In this document: in pieces, positions 13,223-25,750 of the stretch
Layout of the letters: every line of letters begins with the position of its first letter
Numbering within the stretch: the first letter of the stretch is position 1
Source: Parasponia andersonii
Lineage: Eukaryota > Streptophyta > Magnoliopsida > Rosales > Cannabaceae
Reading direction: 5' to 3'
NCBI GenBank assembly: GCA_002914805.1
Contig: JXTB01000154.1
Span: 668,502-732,501 of the forward strand
DNA length: 64,000 nt
Translations under genes and position numbers: made by a program
The notes under the pieces: model-generated
Databases searched by the model: none
What the model saw: the letters and a program-made list of their open reading frames with translations, nothing else
Told to the model about the DNA's origin: nothing

Positions 13223-14143
13223 ACATATGAATAGATGATATATACTAATTATTTATTTTAAGGGAAAAGGAGATGATATTGAGTAGGTGGGAGAAGCCGA
13301 AAAAGTGTAAAAAGACTTGTTGGGTCATGCTTGAGTAATTGATCATCTTCCCTCTCTAATAAAAATGAAAAGAAACAAGAGCACATAAAATAAAGTTCTA
13401 ATTAAAACTAATTAAATCCTTAACTCTAACTAAGAAGCATGCAGCAATAATCTCATGATCGTTAGAAGGTAAAGTAATATATATATATATATATATATAA
13501 TATATAAGGAATACTTTTAACTTTGAGGTTTCCATAATTGGTTTTAAAAAAAAACAACCATGATAAATAAGGAATTAAGAGAGACCAGCTCTAGAGTTGT
13601 ATCAATAATAATTAATAACAATTTTTGTCATGTAGTCTACGTGCATGGAAGTGCATGGACTACTTACCAAAACTGTTGATAGCCATGGGGCCAAAGTTCC
13701 CTAGCGTGATCAATTGGAGACCCCATGATGGTAAATCCTTCATGCCACATATACTTGGTGAAAAAGGGCGTTATACGAGCCACGCCGTATCCGGTGGCCC
13801 CACCGGGAGACCTGAGGGCCTTCAGTTTTTGCTCGGCCGGAAGTCCAAACAATCTCCGGGCCTCCAACTCAACCTCCTCTATCAGCTTCATGGGAATGCC
13901 ATGGCCCATGAGCTGGAACGCGCCCCAAGTCTCACAGGCCCGGCCCATGAGCTCGGCGGCATCCGGGTCCCTCATGTCGACGACCGGCAAGTCCCCGGAG
14001 ATATCGGCGGATGAGAAGCCGTCCGAGTGGGGCCAGACATGGGATTCTGGCACCGTTGGTGTTGAGCCAAAGTCTAGAGGGATGATATGGCGAAGGTGAA
14101 GAGGATGGTCTCTATAGGCCTCTGAGAGAGTAGTAGTACCCAT
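11816..14143 (-). CDS. GA3OX: Gibberellin 3-beta-dioxygenase (GA3ox), 362 aa, 2 exons
   Basis: A 2-oxoglutarate/Fe(II)-dependent dioxygenase that by family converts GA9 and GA20 to the bioactive GA4 and GA1 in the cytosol. Exon 1 is 14143-13668 (donor gtaagt) and exon 2 is 12428-11816. They join in the sequence QQF-C-ETMESYQKQMK, as is usual for GA3ox. The N-terminal DIOX_N part is about residues 50-150 (LPVVDMRDP, ACETWGAFQLMGHGIP). The oxygenase core has NSYPSCPDP (215-223), the iron ligands H232, D234 and H294, and the 2-oxoglutarate-binding R305/S307 pair (RFS). The length is normal, nothing is truncated, and the single intron position fits the family. GA3ox is favoured over GA20ox or GA2ox by SRHTTTAPC/APHTD-type context and overall resemblance; enzymatic substrate choice is inferred. 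Confidence 0.93.
12429..13667 (-). repeat. GA3ox intron rich in TA microsatellites and a tandem duplication
   Basis: The 1239-bp intron contains long (TA)n tracts at about 12762-12822, 13026-13062, 13187-13216 and 13477-13502. It also has a 36-bp direct tandem duplication, catcacatacataggtata..., at about 13083-13154. A second direct repeat (ttcacaaattcagtatatattt) lies at about 12478-12580. The single n of the window is at 12876. Confidence 0.85.
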
Positions 14144-14182
14144 TATAATTATTATCTCGCGTGTTTTGTGTTAATTATGTGT

Positions 14183-14194
14183 GATTTATTTATA
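14183..14194 (-). promoter_or_regulatory. Probable TATA box of GA3ox
   Basis: The minus strand reads tataaataaatc here, about 40 bases upstream of the GA3ox ATG at 14143. A start about 30 bases downstream would leave a very short 5' UTR of roughly 15-20 nt. No other TATA-like sequence is closer. Confidence 0.5.
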
Positions 14195-14825
14195 GGAGTA
14201 ATATAGGACATTAAAAAAAAATTTTAAAAATAGAAATAGAATAGAATAAAAGAATGAATGAATGAATGATTCAATGGGATTAGGTTAATATTTACAGTTG
14301 GGAAAGGGTGGCTGTTGGCCTTAGTGGTGTCTGTATGAGGTTTTGGAAGGAGTATGGCATATGGTTATAATAGGACAAAAGATAGGACAAAAGAAAGAAC
14401 AAAACAATTTATAAAGTTTGTAGCATCTCAAAGACTTTCAAATTTTTTTTTTTTTAATTTGAAAAGTTGTTCTTGGTTCCATGATAGGGAGGGCAATATT
14501 CTATTTTTTTTATTTTTTGTTTTTATTTTAAGAATTCTATTTGGCTTTTGTGGAAAACATTGGGCAAGCCTTGTCCACATTAACTATGCAAATAATTTAA
14601 TTCTACAGAAGCAGCCAAAACAATTGACATGCTTTTATGTCCAAAAGCAGGGATGCATAGCTATCACATTTAATAATGATAAGAAATATAACCTTTTTGT
14701 GTTTTGATTCAGATATACATACATGTGGATATATATAGACAAAAAAAACAAAGAGACCCAACACTTCTCTACAAGGACAAATTATCATACTTTTAAATTA
14801 AAGAACCCAAAAAAAAAAAAAAAAA

Positions 14826-15076
14826 GATATGGGCTAAGGTGAAGTGCCTAATTTTTAGGCAAAGTTATATATGTAATGTAATCGCATATATATATATATA
14901 TTTTTTTTTTGAAAATTGGCGGATCAAATTCTAGTAGGGCATCATTTTCTAGAGCCATATTGGCTAAGCTAAAGTGCTTAATTTTTAGGCAAAGTTATAT
15001 ATGTAATGTAATTGCATGTATTTTTTTTTTTTAGAAAAAAAGACAAATTAAATTCTAGTGGTGGGTCATTTTCCAG
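14826..15076. repeat. Direct tandem duplication, about 128-bp unit
   Basis: Copy 1 (about 14826-14953) and copy 2 (about 14957-15076) share 'taatttttaggcaaagttat', then 'atgtaatgtaat.gcat', a T-rich tract, and 'aaattctagt.g...tcattttc.ag'. They differ by scattered substitutions and by the length of the TA and T runs. Confidence 0.85.
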
Positions 15077-16007
15077 AAATATTTTCATTTGGTTAAACGT
15101 CTAAATAGGAGTTTGAACCATTAATCTCACTTTTTTTAAGTGAGAAAAAACTTCAAAGTATTTTGTCATTTCAACTACCCTTGTGAGTAATGTCTTGTGA
15201 GTAATGTAAACGCATGCATTTTTATTAGTTGAAGTGACGGAAAAATTTGTAGTTTGATTGCTCAATTCCAAAAGCTGGATATGGAACTCTGATGATTAAA
15301 TTTCTTCTGGTTTTGCATATTTCTTAATTTCAATAATTGTTTTCTCCATTATAGGGACACCATACACAGTTTCGAGATTAATGAGTTGATTAATTAACTC
15401 CTACAAATAATACTTTCTAATCAAAGAAAAGTTCTTTATTAATTTTGAAAATTCAGTTGTACTCATAGACATAGTTACCATTATTATTATTATTATTATT
15501 TGCCGGTAATCATATATATTGAAAGTTTAATGTTCAAATCTCCAACTTTTTCCTTTTTTTTTTTATATAAAATCTCCGACCATTTATTTTTACAATAAAT
15601 AAATAAATCTTGCTCTAACTAACTAACTAATTATGTGACATTGATTCATCTGTTTAACATTAATTAACTCACCGAAATTGGACAAAAGATTTATATTCTA
15701 CAGCCTACCAACAAACAAAACTTCATGAATCATTTACTGTTGTGTATTCTGCTAATATTGCTAATCTCGCTATATACCTATATCCCGATATATTAAATAA
15801 CCGAATTAAGTATTAACCTTGCAAATATCGTATATATTATCACAGACTACTCCCTATTACTGACTTTTAAAGGAAGTCATTAGCTCAAATACTTTCAGTA
15901 TATTAACATTAAAGGTTCAAACATATAAAAAATTAGAGTCAAAGGATTCAAGCGCCTAATAGAGCTGCTTTTCACTTTCTCTCTCTCTCACTCACACACA
16001 CACACAG

Positions 16008-16046
<39 letters not shown>

Positions 16047-18380
16047 CCAACCATACAGTCCCCTCATACTTAGTTTTAGGACTAGTCACCCTATCAATGT
16101 TATCATTGGATTGTGAACGAGTGCAGGGTAAAGAATCTAAAGATATATATAGGTCAAAAATATGCAACCGGGCTGAGGAGTTTTATTTTATTTTTTCGAT
16201 CAGTAAGGAGGTTACTGCTTAGTGAAAAAAATATATTAATTTTAATTAATAAAAAGGGTAAAAATTTACCCTAATTTATAATTGGACTCCGAATTCTCTC
16301 AAAAAAATAACAACAGTACCCCAAATTCTTTGACCCAGACTTCTTCAAATGTTTTGCTTAGACTAAAATTAGATAAAGTTGCATTAATTAGTTAAATTCA
16401 CATTACTTTAATAGCATTAAGTATAAATTCACAACTTAATGGACTGTTTATTTAATATAAAATAATTAATGGACGATAGTATTTAATAGAATGCTATTAC
16501 ATACTCTCAACTCTTCAGCTTAGACTATAATTAGTTACTTTGTCATTAATTAGTAAAATTTCATACTAATGTAATACCACTTAGTATAATTTAAGAAAGT
16601 AAGTGACTATAGTACTTAGTAAGACATTGTTTCTTAATGTCACATGCTCAACTTAGAATAAATTTGTAAATTTATATTTATTAAAAGAAATTTAACATTA
16701 ATTTAATATCATTAAGCTTATCACAAAATTTAGTGGATTGTAGTACTAATTAGTAGAACATCATTAATTACTCTCGCATGCAATTAAGACCAAAATTAAA
16801 TAAATTTGCATTAGTTAGGGAAATTTCACGTTACTTTAATACTACCAAATATAAATTCACAATTTAGTAGATTATAGTACTTAGTAGAACATTATTACAT
16901 GCTCTTAAATGATCAGCTTAGACTATAATTAGTTACTTTGTCATTAGTTAGTGAAATTTCATACTAATGTGATTATGTGATACCACTAAGCATAATTTGA
17001 TAAAGTATGTGATTTTGAAATATCACTAAATCATGTTCATTAACGCCAATAGTTAGACATATTTTTTTAGCAATATTGAATACTAGCAACCCGAGGAAAA
17101 AAAAAAGGATATCTTTATTTTTGTCAATACAAAATTAAATGCCTAGAAATATAATGGGGATTTTATTCTTTTAGTTGGTCGAAGATAGTTAAGCGATCAT
17201 CAATATAAGTATGATATTAATAATTGTGCGGTAATATGACAGAAGTTTTAAATATGTGGTAACATAATATGATTAGTTATGATCTAACATGCTGATCAGT
17301 ACTTCTTAATATAAATTTAATGTGCAATTCTTTCAATATTTGTTTGGCTATGTTACTCAGTCTTGTTACCTAAAACTAGTTGTGATGTTACGTAAGAAAA
17401 TAACAATATTATATGTGCTTTAATTTTTCTTTTTCAAAGGTCAATATATATATATAGGTATTTTAAGATGCTAAGATTACCAAAATAACCCTCGTTGTGC
17501 TTAGAAAATGCTACATAGCTGGTTATTCAAACCCACCTTTGCAGGTTTCTACCCAAGATAAATAATGGCAAATTTACTTCCAAATGTGAGCCACTCTCAT
17601 GATAAATTATGGGTGACTACCGACTAGTCACCAAATTTTGGCATCATGGGACTATAACGTAGCCCTATACGCCTAAGTGAGAAAAAGGTATCCTTTGATC
17701 TTGGCGTCTACAAATCACCAAGTTGACTATCCATTGGCGCTTCCCAATGGATCTAAAACATTTTCCAAGTATTGAAAACGTAATTTGTACGGCCAATAAT
17801 TTCATAGAAAATATGCCACTCTTCAGGTCAAATGTCACATAATTATGAGTAAAGAAAAACTTGAGTATACCAATATTAATGTCAAAGGAGAGACTAAATA
17901 TATAGAATTCCATAGCATAGCATACTTCAATTTCACTAATTGGGATTATATTTCTTAGTATGCTGCAGAAGCCGTATTTAAATTTTCTTTCAAACCATTA
18001 GATTTGAGAGAAACAAAAAGAAAAAAAAAATTGAAAACGAAGGGACATTTGGCATTCAATTAGGAGTACTGTAAAAGTCCAATTTGGAAGTGAACAAGTT
18101 GCAATAAATATTTTTATTTAAGACTAACCTTAATACTTATCAGATTTAGTGGTAATACGACAAAAATGAGCTTATGGAGGTTTGAATACTTTGCATAACT
18201 AGAAGAAAAAATAATATGTGAGCTGAAAAGGAATATCTTGATTAAATAAAAAGCAAGGGGAAAAATGATCGACGCAGCTGACATATAAAAGGCAAGATAT
18301 TAAGATAATGCCTCACTTTGTGTCTCTCTCAACTGACCGACGTACCTACTAAATGTAACAATAAATAGTAAGTTAAAATT
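15077..18380. other. Large AT-rich intergenic stretch
   Basis: No coding signal is seen. It includes an AAT/TTA microsatellite at about 15478-15500, a (CA)n/(TA)n run at about 15985-16044, and the degenerate array described separately at 16353-17035. A minus-strand ORF at 17665-17913 has no recognisable domain. Confidence 0.5.
16353..17035. repeat. Degenerate tandem array with higher-order organisation
   Basis: About five related units start near 16353, 16513, 16645, 16781 and 16911, each about 130-160 bp. Each reads roughly 'cttagactaaaattag.....ttgcattaattagt.aaattcaca.tactttaatac.a..aagtataaatt'. Units 1 and 4 resemble each other more closely, as do units 2 and 5 ('actataattagttactttgt' is shared at about 16522 and 16921). 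This suggests a duplication with a period near 400-430 bp. No coding potential. Confidence 0.7.
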
Positions 18381-18735
18381 AGGGTTTAAAAAAACTCTAA
18401 ATTATAGATTTTCTCTAATTTTAATCATATTGTTTAATTTGTACATAATTTCACCTCTCTATTTAAAATCTCTACAAGTCTATGTTGTATCTATAAATTA
18501 GAGGATTTACGTCAATTATTTCAAGTTTTTTTTAATAAATTTGTGTTCGCTAGGATAAATAAGTCATACCCATTTTAAATTTTTATTTAGCAATAAAATT
18601 TATAGTAGATTTAAATAAAAGAGTAGATATTTGTAAAAATTTTAAATATGGAGATATAATGTTTGTACTAGCTAAAAAATAATATTAAAACTATCGGAAG
18701 GTCATACTTTAAGATATTTTTGGCAATTAACCCTT
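18381..18735. mobile_element. Foldback/MITE candidate
   Basis: The left end agggtttaaaaaaactctaa and the reverse complement of the right end (aagggttaattgccaaaaat) form weak terminal inverted repeats. Inside, 'cacctctctatttaaaatct' is matched in inverted form by the segment near 18630-18655 (reverse complement tatctccatatttaaaattt). It is noncoding and AT-rich. Confidence 0.45.
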
Positions 18736-19227
18736 AAAAAAAATTAAATTTGGTTTTAAATTAATTTATAAAATTAAATTTGTTTAACATAATAAATTGG
18801 AAGTGGTTCCATAATCCATTGTACTACTCAAAGGCCAAACCTAGAAGAGAACTGTGGTTTAGGTTGGTGTTTCAGGTCAAAATCTCTGTAATTGCAAATC
18901 ATTGCCCCAATTAAGAATACTAATTCTATGTTTATTTATTTTCAACTACAAGGTTTGGCTCATTTTTTTACTATAGCATGGTAATATGAGTTGAGAGTCT
19001 GATTGGTGATTATGAGTATCTTTTACCATTAATCACAATCACATTCGATAATTTTGTTAATGGGTTCCAGCAAATGTTACTCACTTTTCTTGAATGGGAC
19101 AACTGTACCCAGTGAAGGACATACCGTCATACCGACAAAGCTTTATTACAATTCGTTTACTGGGCCCGTTCTTACAAGTTAAAACTGGGTTAAGTAGGCA
19201 GTTATTAGTTTTTTCAAATGCTTAATT

Positions 19228-19602
19228 AAATTTAAGGATATTATCATTTTTATATTTTATATTTTGACATTTTGTTCAGTTTATATCTTTTGTTTTGGTT
19301 ATTATCAATATTGATCCTTAGATTTAACATTTTTTATAAATTTATACCCTGACACTAATTTAGAGCAGTTAATTTACCAAGATGATTTAATGAATTTATT
19401 CTCGGATCAGTTTTTATATGGTTTATTTTAAATTTTTTAAACGGTAACTTGGTAAATTAACTGCTTTAAATTAGTGTCAGGATATAAATTTGTAACAGAT
19501 TTCAAATCTAAGGGTCAATATTGATAATTACAAAAACAAAAAGTATAATTTGAACAAAGTATCAAAATACAGGAGATAAAAGTGATAATATCCCCTAAAT
19601 TT
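19228..19602. mobile_element. Long foldback element (about 160-bp inverted arms)
   Basis: The left arm runs aaatttaaggatattatcat through ttagagcagttaatttacca. The right arm repeats it in inverted order, from tggtaaattaactgctttaa to gataatatcccctaaattt. The arms are about 160 bp and similar along their whole length, separated by about 60 bp. There is no ORF. This is a non-autonomous foldback transposon or MITE able to form a hairpin if transcribed. Confidence 0.8.
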
Positions 19603-19639
19603 ATCATTATTATTAGATTCTACTATTTTTAAAAAGAAA

Positions 19640-19870
19640 ATAAGTCAAGAATCTGTCAAGAATCTGTCAAGATTACTACCGATATCAAGAATCCGTTAAT
19701 AATCTATCAAGATTGTCAAAAATCAGTGAAGAATTTATCAAAAACTTGTCAAGATCACCGCTAATACCAAGAATCCATCAAGATCGTCAAATATCTGACA
19801 AAAATTCAATAAGACTTCGTCAAGATTGCAGTCGACGTCAAGAGCCCCTCAAAATCGTCAATAATTCATT
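19640..19870. repeat. Degenerate short tandem repeat (tcaagaatc.g core)
   Basis: The motif 'tcaagaatctg' and its variants (caagaatccgt, caagattgtca, tcaagatcacc, ccatcaagatcgtca) recur about fifteen times over 230 bp. Spacings are roughly 11-13 and 20-24 bp. Two perfect copies stand next to each other near 19645-19670. No reading frame stays open through it. Confidence 0.65.
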
Positions 19871-22127
19871 TTTAAAAAAATAATATAGTGATAGATTTAG
19901 TTAATGAGTGGAAAAAAAAAAAATGACGTAGAACTAATTTATTCGTAAAGACTCTAACCCAGCCCAGGAAACCCATCTCAAATTCACACACTTTTCATAT
20001 GGAGAAATCTCAAAATATGCATGATTCTCGAATATTTTGACATTCATAAATCTATATGGTATGATTCATAGTCTACGAAACTACTGTTTTTTAAGAAATA
20101 TAAAAAAAAAAATCCCTTTAAATTTGTTCTTTTATTTTTTAAAAAAAAAAATCCGTAACTTGATTATTTTTAAAATTTGAACTTTTTATACCTCAAAATT
20201 AGATAAATCGATGGAAAATAAAAAAATTATCCTTTGTGAAAGATAAATTTAGATTTCAAAAAAAAATTAAAAATTGTCTATGCTAGGTTATGAGCAGTAC
20301 TTATATTTCTCAAACCACCTCATAAGTAATAAAATAGTTTCCAAATAACTATCCATATAGTCAAATACAAAATAAAAAGGTACTATACACCTGAATCTAC
20401 CACCCACTAAGAATAATTTTGTCATTTCTGATTAATTTTTCCAATTTAGTTTACATGAGATAGTTGGATTTTAAAATTAGTCAAATCTTTTTGTAACAAA
20501 AAATAATAATATCTAATTGGACACTTTATTAGTAAAATGTCCGTTTTCTTTTTTTTTTTTTTTGTCATACCAAGTATATAAGTCCACGTACAAATTTCTG
20601 GAATTGTAGCATATGAACTGAAATATTCAAACATGAAATTTAAACATTTTTTTGTGGGGGAAAAAAACATTTTTTTTTAACTTCAAATAATCGACCCCCC
20701 CACTCATAGAAGTGGGCAAAATTTTCACGATTTTAGGGTATTCGTGCGTCGGTTTGCCAGTAATTCCTAAACCGACTAACGAGTTTTTGGTCGGTTTGTT
20801 AACTAGAACAGACCAAACTTAGGTTCTTTTTTTTTATTTCTTTTTTAGTTTAGTTCTTAATACTTAATTTTTTTTTTTTAAGTTTGGTTTTTAATTTTTT
20901 CAATTTTTTTAGTTCATGATTTGAGGACGACTAAATCTATATGTGAGAGACTAGAAATAGAATTTTGATTAAATTTTTTATTTTATCAATGTTTCAATTT
21001 CTTTTAATAGATCTTACAAATTTATTTAACATATTTATATTTTATTCAGTTGGTTTGTTAACTATATCTACACCGATCAAATTTAGTTTTTTTTCCAAAC
21101 CCAAAAAAGAAAATAAAAGACCTTCGTTGGGCCGATCAAATAGCATATGGTCCAAAGGCAAGGGCTGGTATAACTGAGAAGCTAGTAAACTCCAAAGTAA
21201 CGAAAAGCCGAAAGAAAAATAAAAACTCATAGAAAATGACCATGTACGACTGTGTGTATTTATTAATTTTCTGCTTAAGTTGGATGACTGTATTACTTTA
21301 TATCAATGCAGATCAGATGCATTATGGCACTAACCACTTTTAGCTATTATTGTTAATCGAGTCACAACATTGAGAAATTTAATAGATAAATCAGCATTCT
21401 ATATGTGGAGTCTGCGTATACTACATATCATACATTATACAAGTTTTTTTGTTTTGGCTGGAAATAGCATTTATATCATAAGATGGTAGTATTGATAGGC
21501 TATATATGAGGTCATCCATTAACAAACCGAAGAGCATGCATCACTATGGTTCAATTTTCATTAGGCATGGAACTAAATTCACATTTATCCGCAATGTGAA
21601 CTAAATAGAACGAGTGGATTTCTACAAACAAGAAACCAACCCACCCATTTCCACCTCGTAAAATTAGAGCAACAATTAAAAAAGAGAAAAAAAAAAAAGG
21701 GGGGGGGGGGGGGGGGGGGCAAAGGCCTAATAGAAATAGGTAAAAATAAATAAATAAAAGAGTTTTCTTTTTTCTTTTTTCTACTTTTTCCCTCCCTCTC
21801 AAAAGGGTGTTAATAGATTTGGAACAATATCACATCTCAGTTTTCGAAGTGGGTTCTGCAGCTCGAACCGAGTTTCTCATGTCTTTGGCTACGGTGCTGA
21901 CTTGATGGCCACCTACAACCACTATCAGCCGTCAATAACTATCAACTTATAGAGGCATAGAAAATAAACTTCTGTCTAGTGACTAAATTTGTTTCATCAG
22001 CAAAACCAATCTATCAAATAGAGACGTCACGATAGCAGGCAGGTCCATAATAGTGATTACACTAGTTAATCACACAAACTTATTTGTAAGTCAGCATTCT
22101 CATTACATTCAACTCAGGAGGAAACAA
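19871..22127. other. Intergenic, 3' flank of TIFY8
   Basis: Mostly AT-rich and noncoding. A 21-base poly-G tract lies at 21699-21719. The ORFs at 20446-20670 and 20965-21230 are homopolymer-rich and have no domain. The last 300 bases before 22127 may include the TIFY8 3' UTR. Confidence 0.5.
21699..21719. repeat. Poly-G tract (21 G) after poly-A
   Basis: Twelve A are followed by 21 G and then caaaggcc. It has the same length as the poly-G at 7650-7670, with different flanks. Confidence 0.85.
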
Positions 22128-25100
22128 CTAAATGCCAGAGCTAGAAGCGCAAGTTAAATGGTTACCTGCGGGTGTTGACACTCGGTCTCGGTCACTGAAG
22201 CCAACTGCTTGACTAGAACTGCCAGGGATGCATAACCTCTCACGATATTCTCGTAGAAGTGCCATGCTATTGGCATTACCAGTTTCAGCCTCTCCACTGG
22301 GGATTTGACTCTCACCAGCTGGCCTTACTGTTGTAGATTTTGGAGAGTAGGTTGTCGACCAAGATCCTCCATTTGATCCAGCTAAGGCCATTATGACATC
22401 TGCCTGAAATGATCAAGAAAATTGGTCAGGGTGTCACATATGGGACACAGGAGGCACTCATCAGCTAACGTAGGTAAACAAATTGATGTACATCCAAAGC
22501 TGAATCCGCAAAATACAGACAATTTCAGTTTCCAAAAAAGAAATAATAATGCAAAGCTGCATTGTTCTTGCTACCTCATGTAAAACTAGTTGATCAAAGA
22601 GAAATTTCCCAATTATCTGAATTAATAAGGGTCTTTGATAGAAAGTTAAAACGTCCCTAAGGTCTTTAAAGCAGATACACCTTCTCTTCCTGAAGATCAT
22701 CTTAATATGCCATACCAAGTCATTTCAGCAGAGTATGTGACCAGTTCTTTTTGAAGTAGCTACTCTAATTTGCATTTAGACAAACATTAATTCTGGAGAA
22801 GAAAAGTGAACTGCTAGCCTGAAGAAAGCACTCCACAGATTTGACGAAAGAAAAGTTTCAGAACCCAGATTAATTACAGCTGTTTTATGGGAAGAAACAC
22901 TTAATGTCGATGGTAAAACGAAAGCTGCCTCTCAAAGAATGTTCAGGCACACTGCTACACTAAGTTGATACGAATAAACTGAAAGAAATCACTCAAACAT
23001 CCAGGGAATCATATGATGAATGATGATTCTGCGCAGGACTAAGGTGATTCTATTTCTGTAAACTAACAAGTCTAAGAAGAATCGAGACTAAATCTTAATG
23101 GTGCTTGCACTGATGTAAAAGATCTAGAACACCGAGAATCTTGCAAGAGTTAAATGTGACCATGACCCATGAGCTTCGTCCTTAGCCAAGTTGCTATCAA
23201 TCACTTTCTTCTCGAAAGATTATTTACAAAAAATGCATTTTAGTGCTATCCTTAAAATACTCTTCTGAATAGAAGAGCTAAATGAAATGTATTAAGAACA
23301 AAACAGGCTGTCTCTATTAGCATCATAAAAGAAAGCCAACCTTGTTTGGATGAACATCATCGAAAACGTGAGCTTGACCACCATAAAATATAGTCATCTG
23401 CCGACTACCGGCAAATCCATGTCGACTGCCATAGTAACAGATTAAGAACAGTATAAACATTGAGTACTTTTACTTGAAAGAACAACAAACAAAGAAAACA
23501 TGTTCTAAACATAGGAGGATAGGCTAATTAGATTTACTTTGAGGGAATGGAAGATTCTGGCTCCATAATAATAGTCGCACATTTTTGCCTGCTACCACTT
23601 GGCATTGCTCCAGATGCGTTTTTCTCAGAAACACCACCACTGGCATTAATGGAACTCAATATTCCTGGGCCCTTAATTCCAGTTCTAGATCCCTCGTCAG
23701 CAGCTGACTGAGAAATATTTGAAGGACTGGCATTTACATCTCGTAATCTGTTAGAAGGTACTTGAGGCATGACAGGCACAATATGACCCCCACGGGGAGG
23801 ATACTGTACAGTGGGACTCACATTCATGGGAATAGACCGGTCCAATTTGGAAACCCCTGAGGGAGGCTGAAATATGAAAGAGGCAGAACCAGGCCTCATT
23901 TGCTGTAAACTGAAGACCATGTCATCATCATTGGATCTTCTGGGTCTTTCTCCCCCCGCTCCATTTCTAAGTAACTGCATTTCGAAAATAACTGCAGTAC
24001 TAAGATAGGAATGCACTAATGGAAGATTTGACTCGTACAAAACTAGAAGAAAAAAAATAGATATGTTGACTTTTCTTACCTTCATCAACTGGGAGCCTTC
24101 AAGAGAGTCAGGTCCCATTTGAGGAATCCCATCTCTGGATGACCCCATGAAGGTAGAGTCTGAATTACTTCTCTTACTTCCCGCTATCTTGTTGCTTATC
24201 TCTGGCCCGGATATATCACTCCTTGGACCATAAAATGGAACCCCTTTCAGATGATTTCCTACCCGTCTCTCTGATAAATTATAATGTATATAGAATCAAA
24301 ATTTCAAGTCATTTTATAAAATCCTAAATCAGCAAAGATAAGCGCTTTAACATATCGTAGGATTGATGTAAGTTCATATACTTCATGTTTATCCGTTGAG
24401 AACATAAATGGAATGGCGAACAACAGAGCAAACATATTACAGAAGCCAAATGCAGATCAAAGTGAACAGCTTTAATCAAGTTTCCCACATAGTAACGAAA
24501 TTTCTTTCGAGAAATAAGTTTACATTGCTTGTTATTAGCTAATATCATTTAATAAATAAATAAATAAATTAGAACATTGCAAACCAGGTAGAAGTATACA
24601 AAGAAACTCTATACTGATTTCAAGCAAGCAGTGAATGCTAGCCTAAGACAAACTTAGACCAAGTAGATAAAGCCCAGAAGGCTAACAGAAAATAACAGCA
24701 GTGAAAGCTTATGCCTGGTTGAATATCTCAAATTCTCCTTGGAAAGAAAACCCAGTGACTAAAAGAAAAAGAGAGAGAGAGAGAGCCACAAAGACTATCA
24801 TCCAGCTCACTGACCTCACTTAAACTAATCCATAGTAAAGACACCAACTCCACAAGAAGAGATAAAAGAGTATCCACAATGCAAGAGTAGTGATCCATCA
24901 ATTAAACGGGCGCGCATACAAAGAAAGAGTTCATATAGCTACTCCTCGCAAATCGCAATTGTCGACTCAAAAACCCATCCATCAAGAAATAAAAAATAAA
25001 AAGAAAAATAAAAAAAAAAAGAATCCCAAACAAGAAAATAAATAAAACCCATGAAATTTATAGCCTAAAAAGTAGGAAAAGAAAGGAAAAAAAAATGTTT

Positions 25101-25493
25101 TGGAGAAACATTAAAAATTAGAAGAACCCTTTACAAGAGGAACAGAGTGTTTTGAGGAAATGAGGGGAGAAACTAACCGGAACCCAGATCAGAGGTGGTG
25201 GAGATAGGGCCACAGCCACCGCCAGAGGAAGCACCAAAGGAGGCAGAAGCCGAGAGTGAGGCCTCCGAGAGTCTGGCATCGACGGCGGGTTTTGGGCCTG
25301 TGCCTGTGCCTGTTCCTGGGCCCAAAACCTTGGGAGAATCGTTGGGCTTCGTCCCAAAAAAATCATGGAACATGGGCTTGGCTAGTTGGCTTTCCTGTTT
25401 GTGGGTGTGGTGGTGGTGGTGGTGGTGGTGGTTACCATTGTTGTCAACATTGTTAGGCATACTCTGTTGTTGAGCCATTATCGGCACAGCCAT
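22128..25493 (-). CDS. TIFY8: TIFY8-type TIFY-domain protein, 434 aa, 5 exons
   Basis: Exons on the minus strand: 25493-25178, 24270-24080, 23974-23538, 23425-23341, 22403-22128. The product is 434 aa with the TIFY motif TIFYGG at residues 326-331, inside SRQMTIFYGGQAHVFDDV. No Jas motif, CCT or GATA domain follows, which is the TIFY8 layout (a TIFY-only nuclear regulator; the family can interact with NINJA-type corepressor adaptors and JAZ-like partners). The N-terminus has an eight-His run (22-29), a PMFHDFFG segment and a Gly/Thr/Pro-rich linker (GPGTGTGTGPK). The middle is Ser/Gly/Pro-rich and probably disordered. The start at 25493 opens the first exon; a second Met lies at residue 6. 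Family assignment is strong; a role in jasmonate signalling is inferred. Confidence 0.9.
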
Positions 25494-25577
25494 TTCAGAC
25501 CCATATCACTCTGCTTAGCTAATTCAATCTCTAGAGAGAGAAAAGAGGTAAAAGAGAGCTCATAAAAAGATGAAAAC

Positions 25578-25702
25578 TCAAGAGAGAGAGAGAGAGAGAG
25601 AAAGAGAGACCATTAAATTGAGAAGAACACTCGCCAAGAACCTTTTGCTTTTTATTACTCTCTCTCTCTCTCTTCTCTGTTTTGTTTCATAAAGTGTTTG
25701 AT

Positions 25703-25748
<46 letters not shown>
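25578..25748 (-). promoter_or_regulatory. GA/CT-rich leader of TIFY8
   Basis: GA or CT dinucleotide runs occur at about 25578-25611, 25660-25676 and 25706-25748, 85-255 bases upstream of the TIFY8 ATG. GAGA tracts in plant leaders and promoters are known binding sites for BPC/GAGA-binding factors; use here is inferred. The runs also create artefactual Arg-Glu and Ser-Leu ORFs. Confidence 0.55.

Positions 25749-25750
<2 letters not shown>

Noticed and set aside
14354..14707. 117-codon ORF upstream of GA3ox
   Set aside because: Phe/Lys-rich translation of AT-rich DNA with no domain.
17665..17913. 82-codon minus-strand ORF
   Set aside because: No recognisable domain or transposase motif; isolated.
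19640..19870. CRISPR-like appearance of repeated tcaagaatc units
   Set aside because: Units are degenerate, unevenly spaced and in a plant nuclear context; no uniform repeat-spacer pattern and no cas genes.
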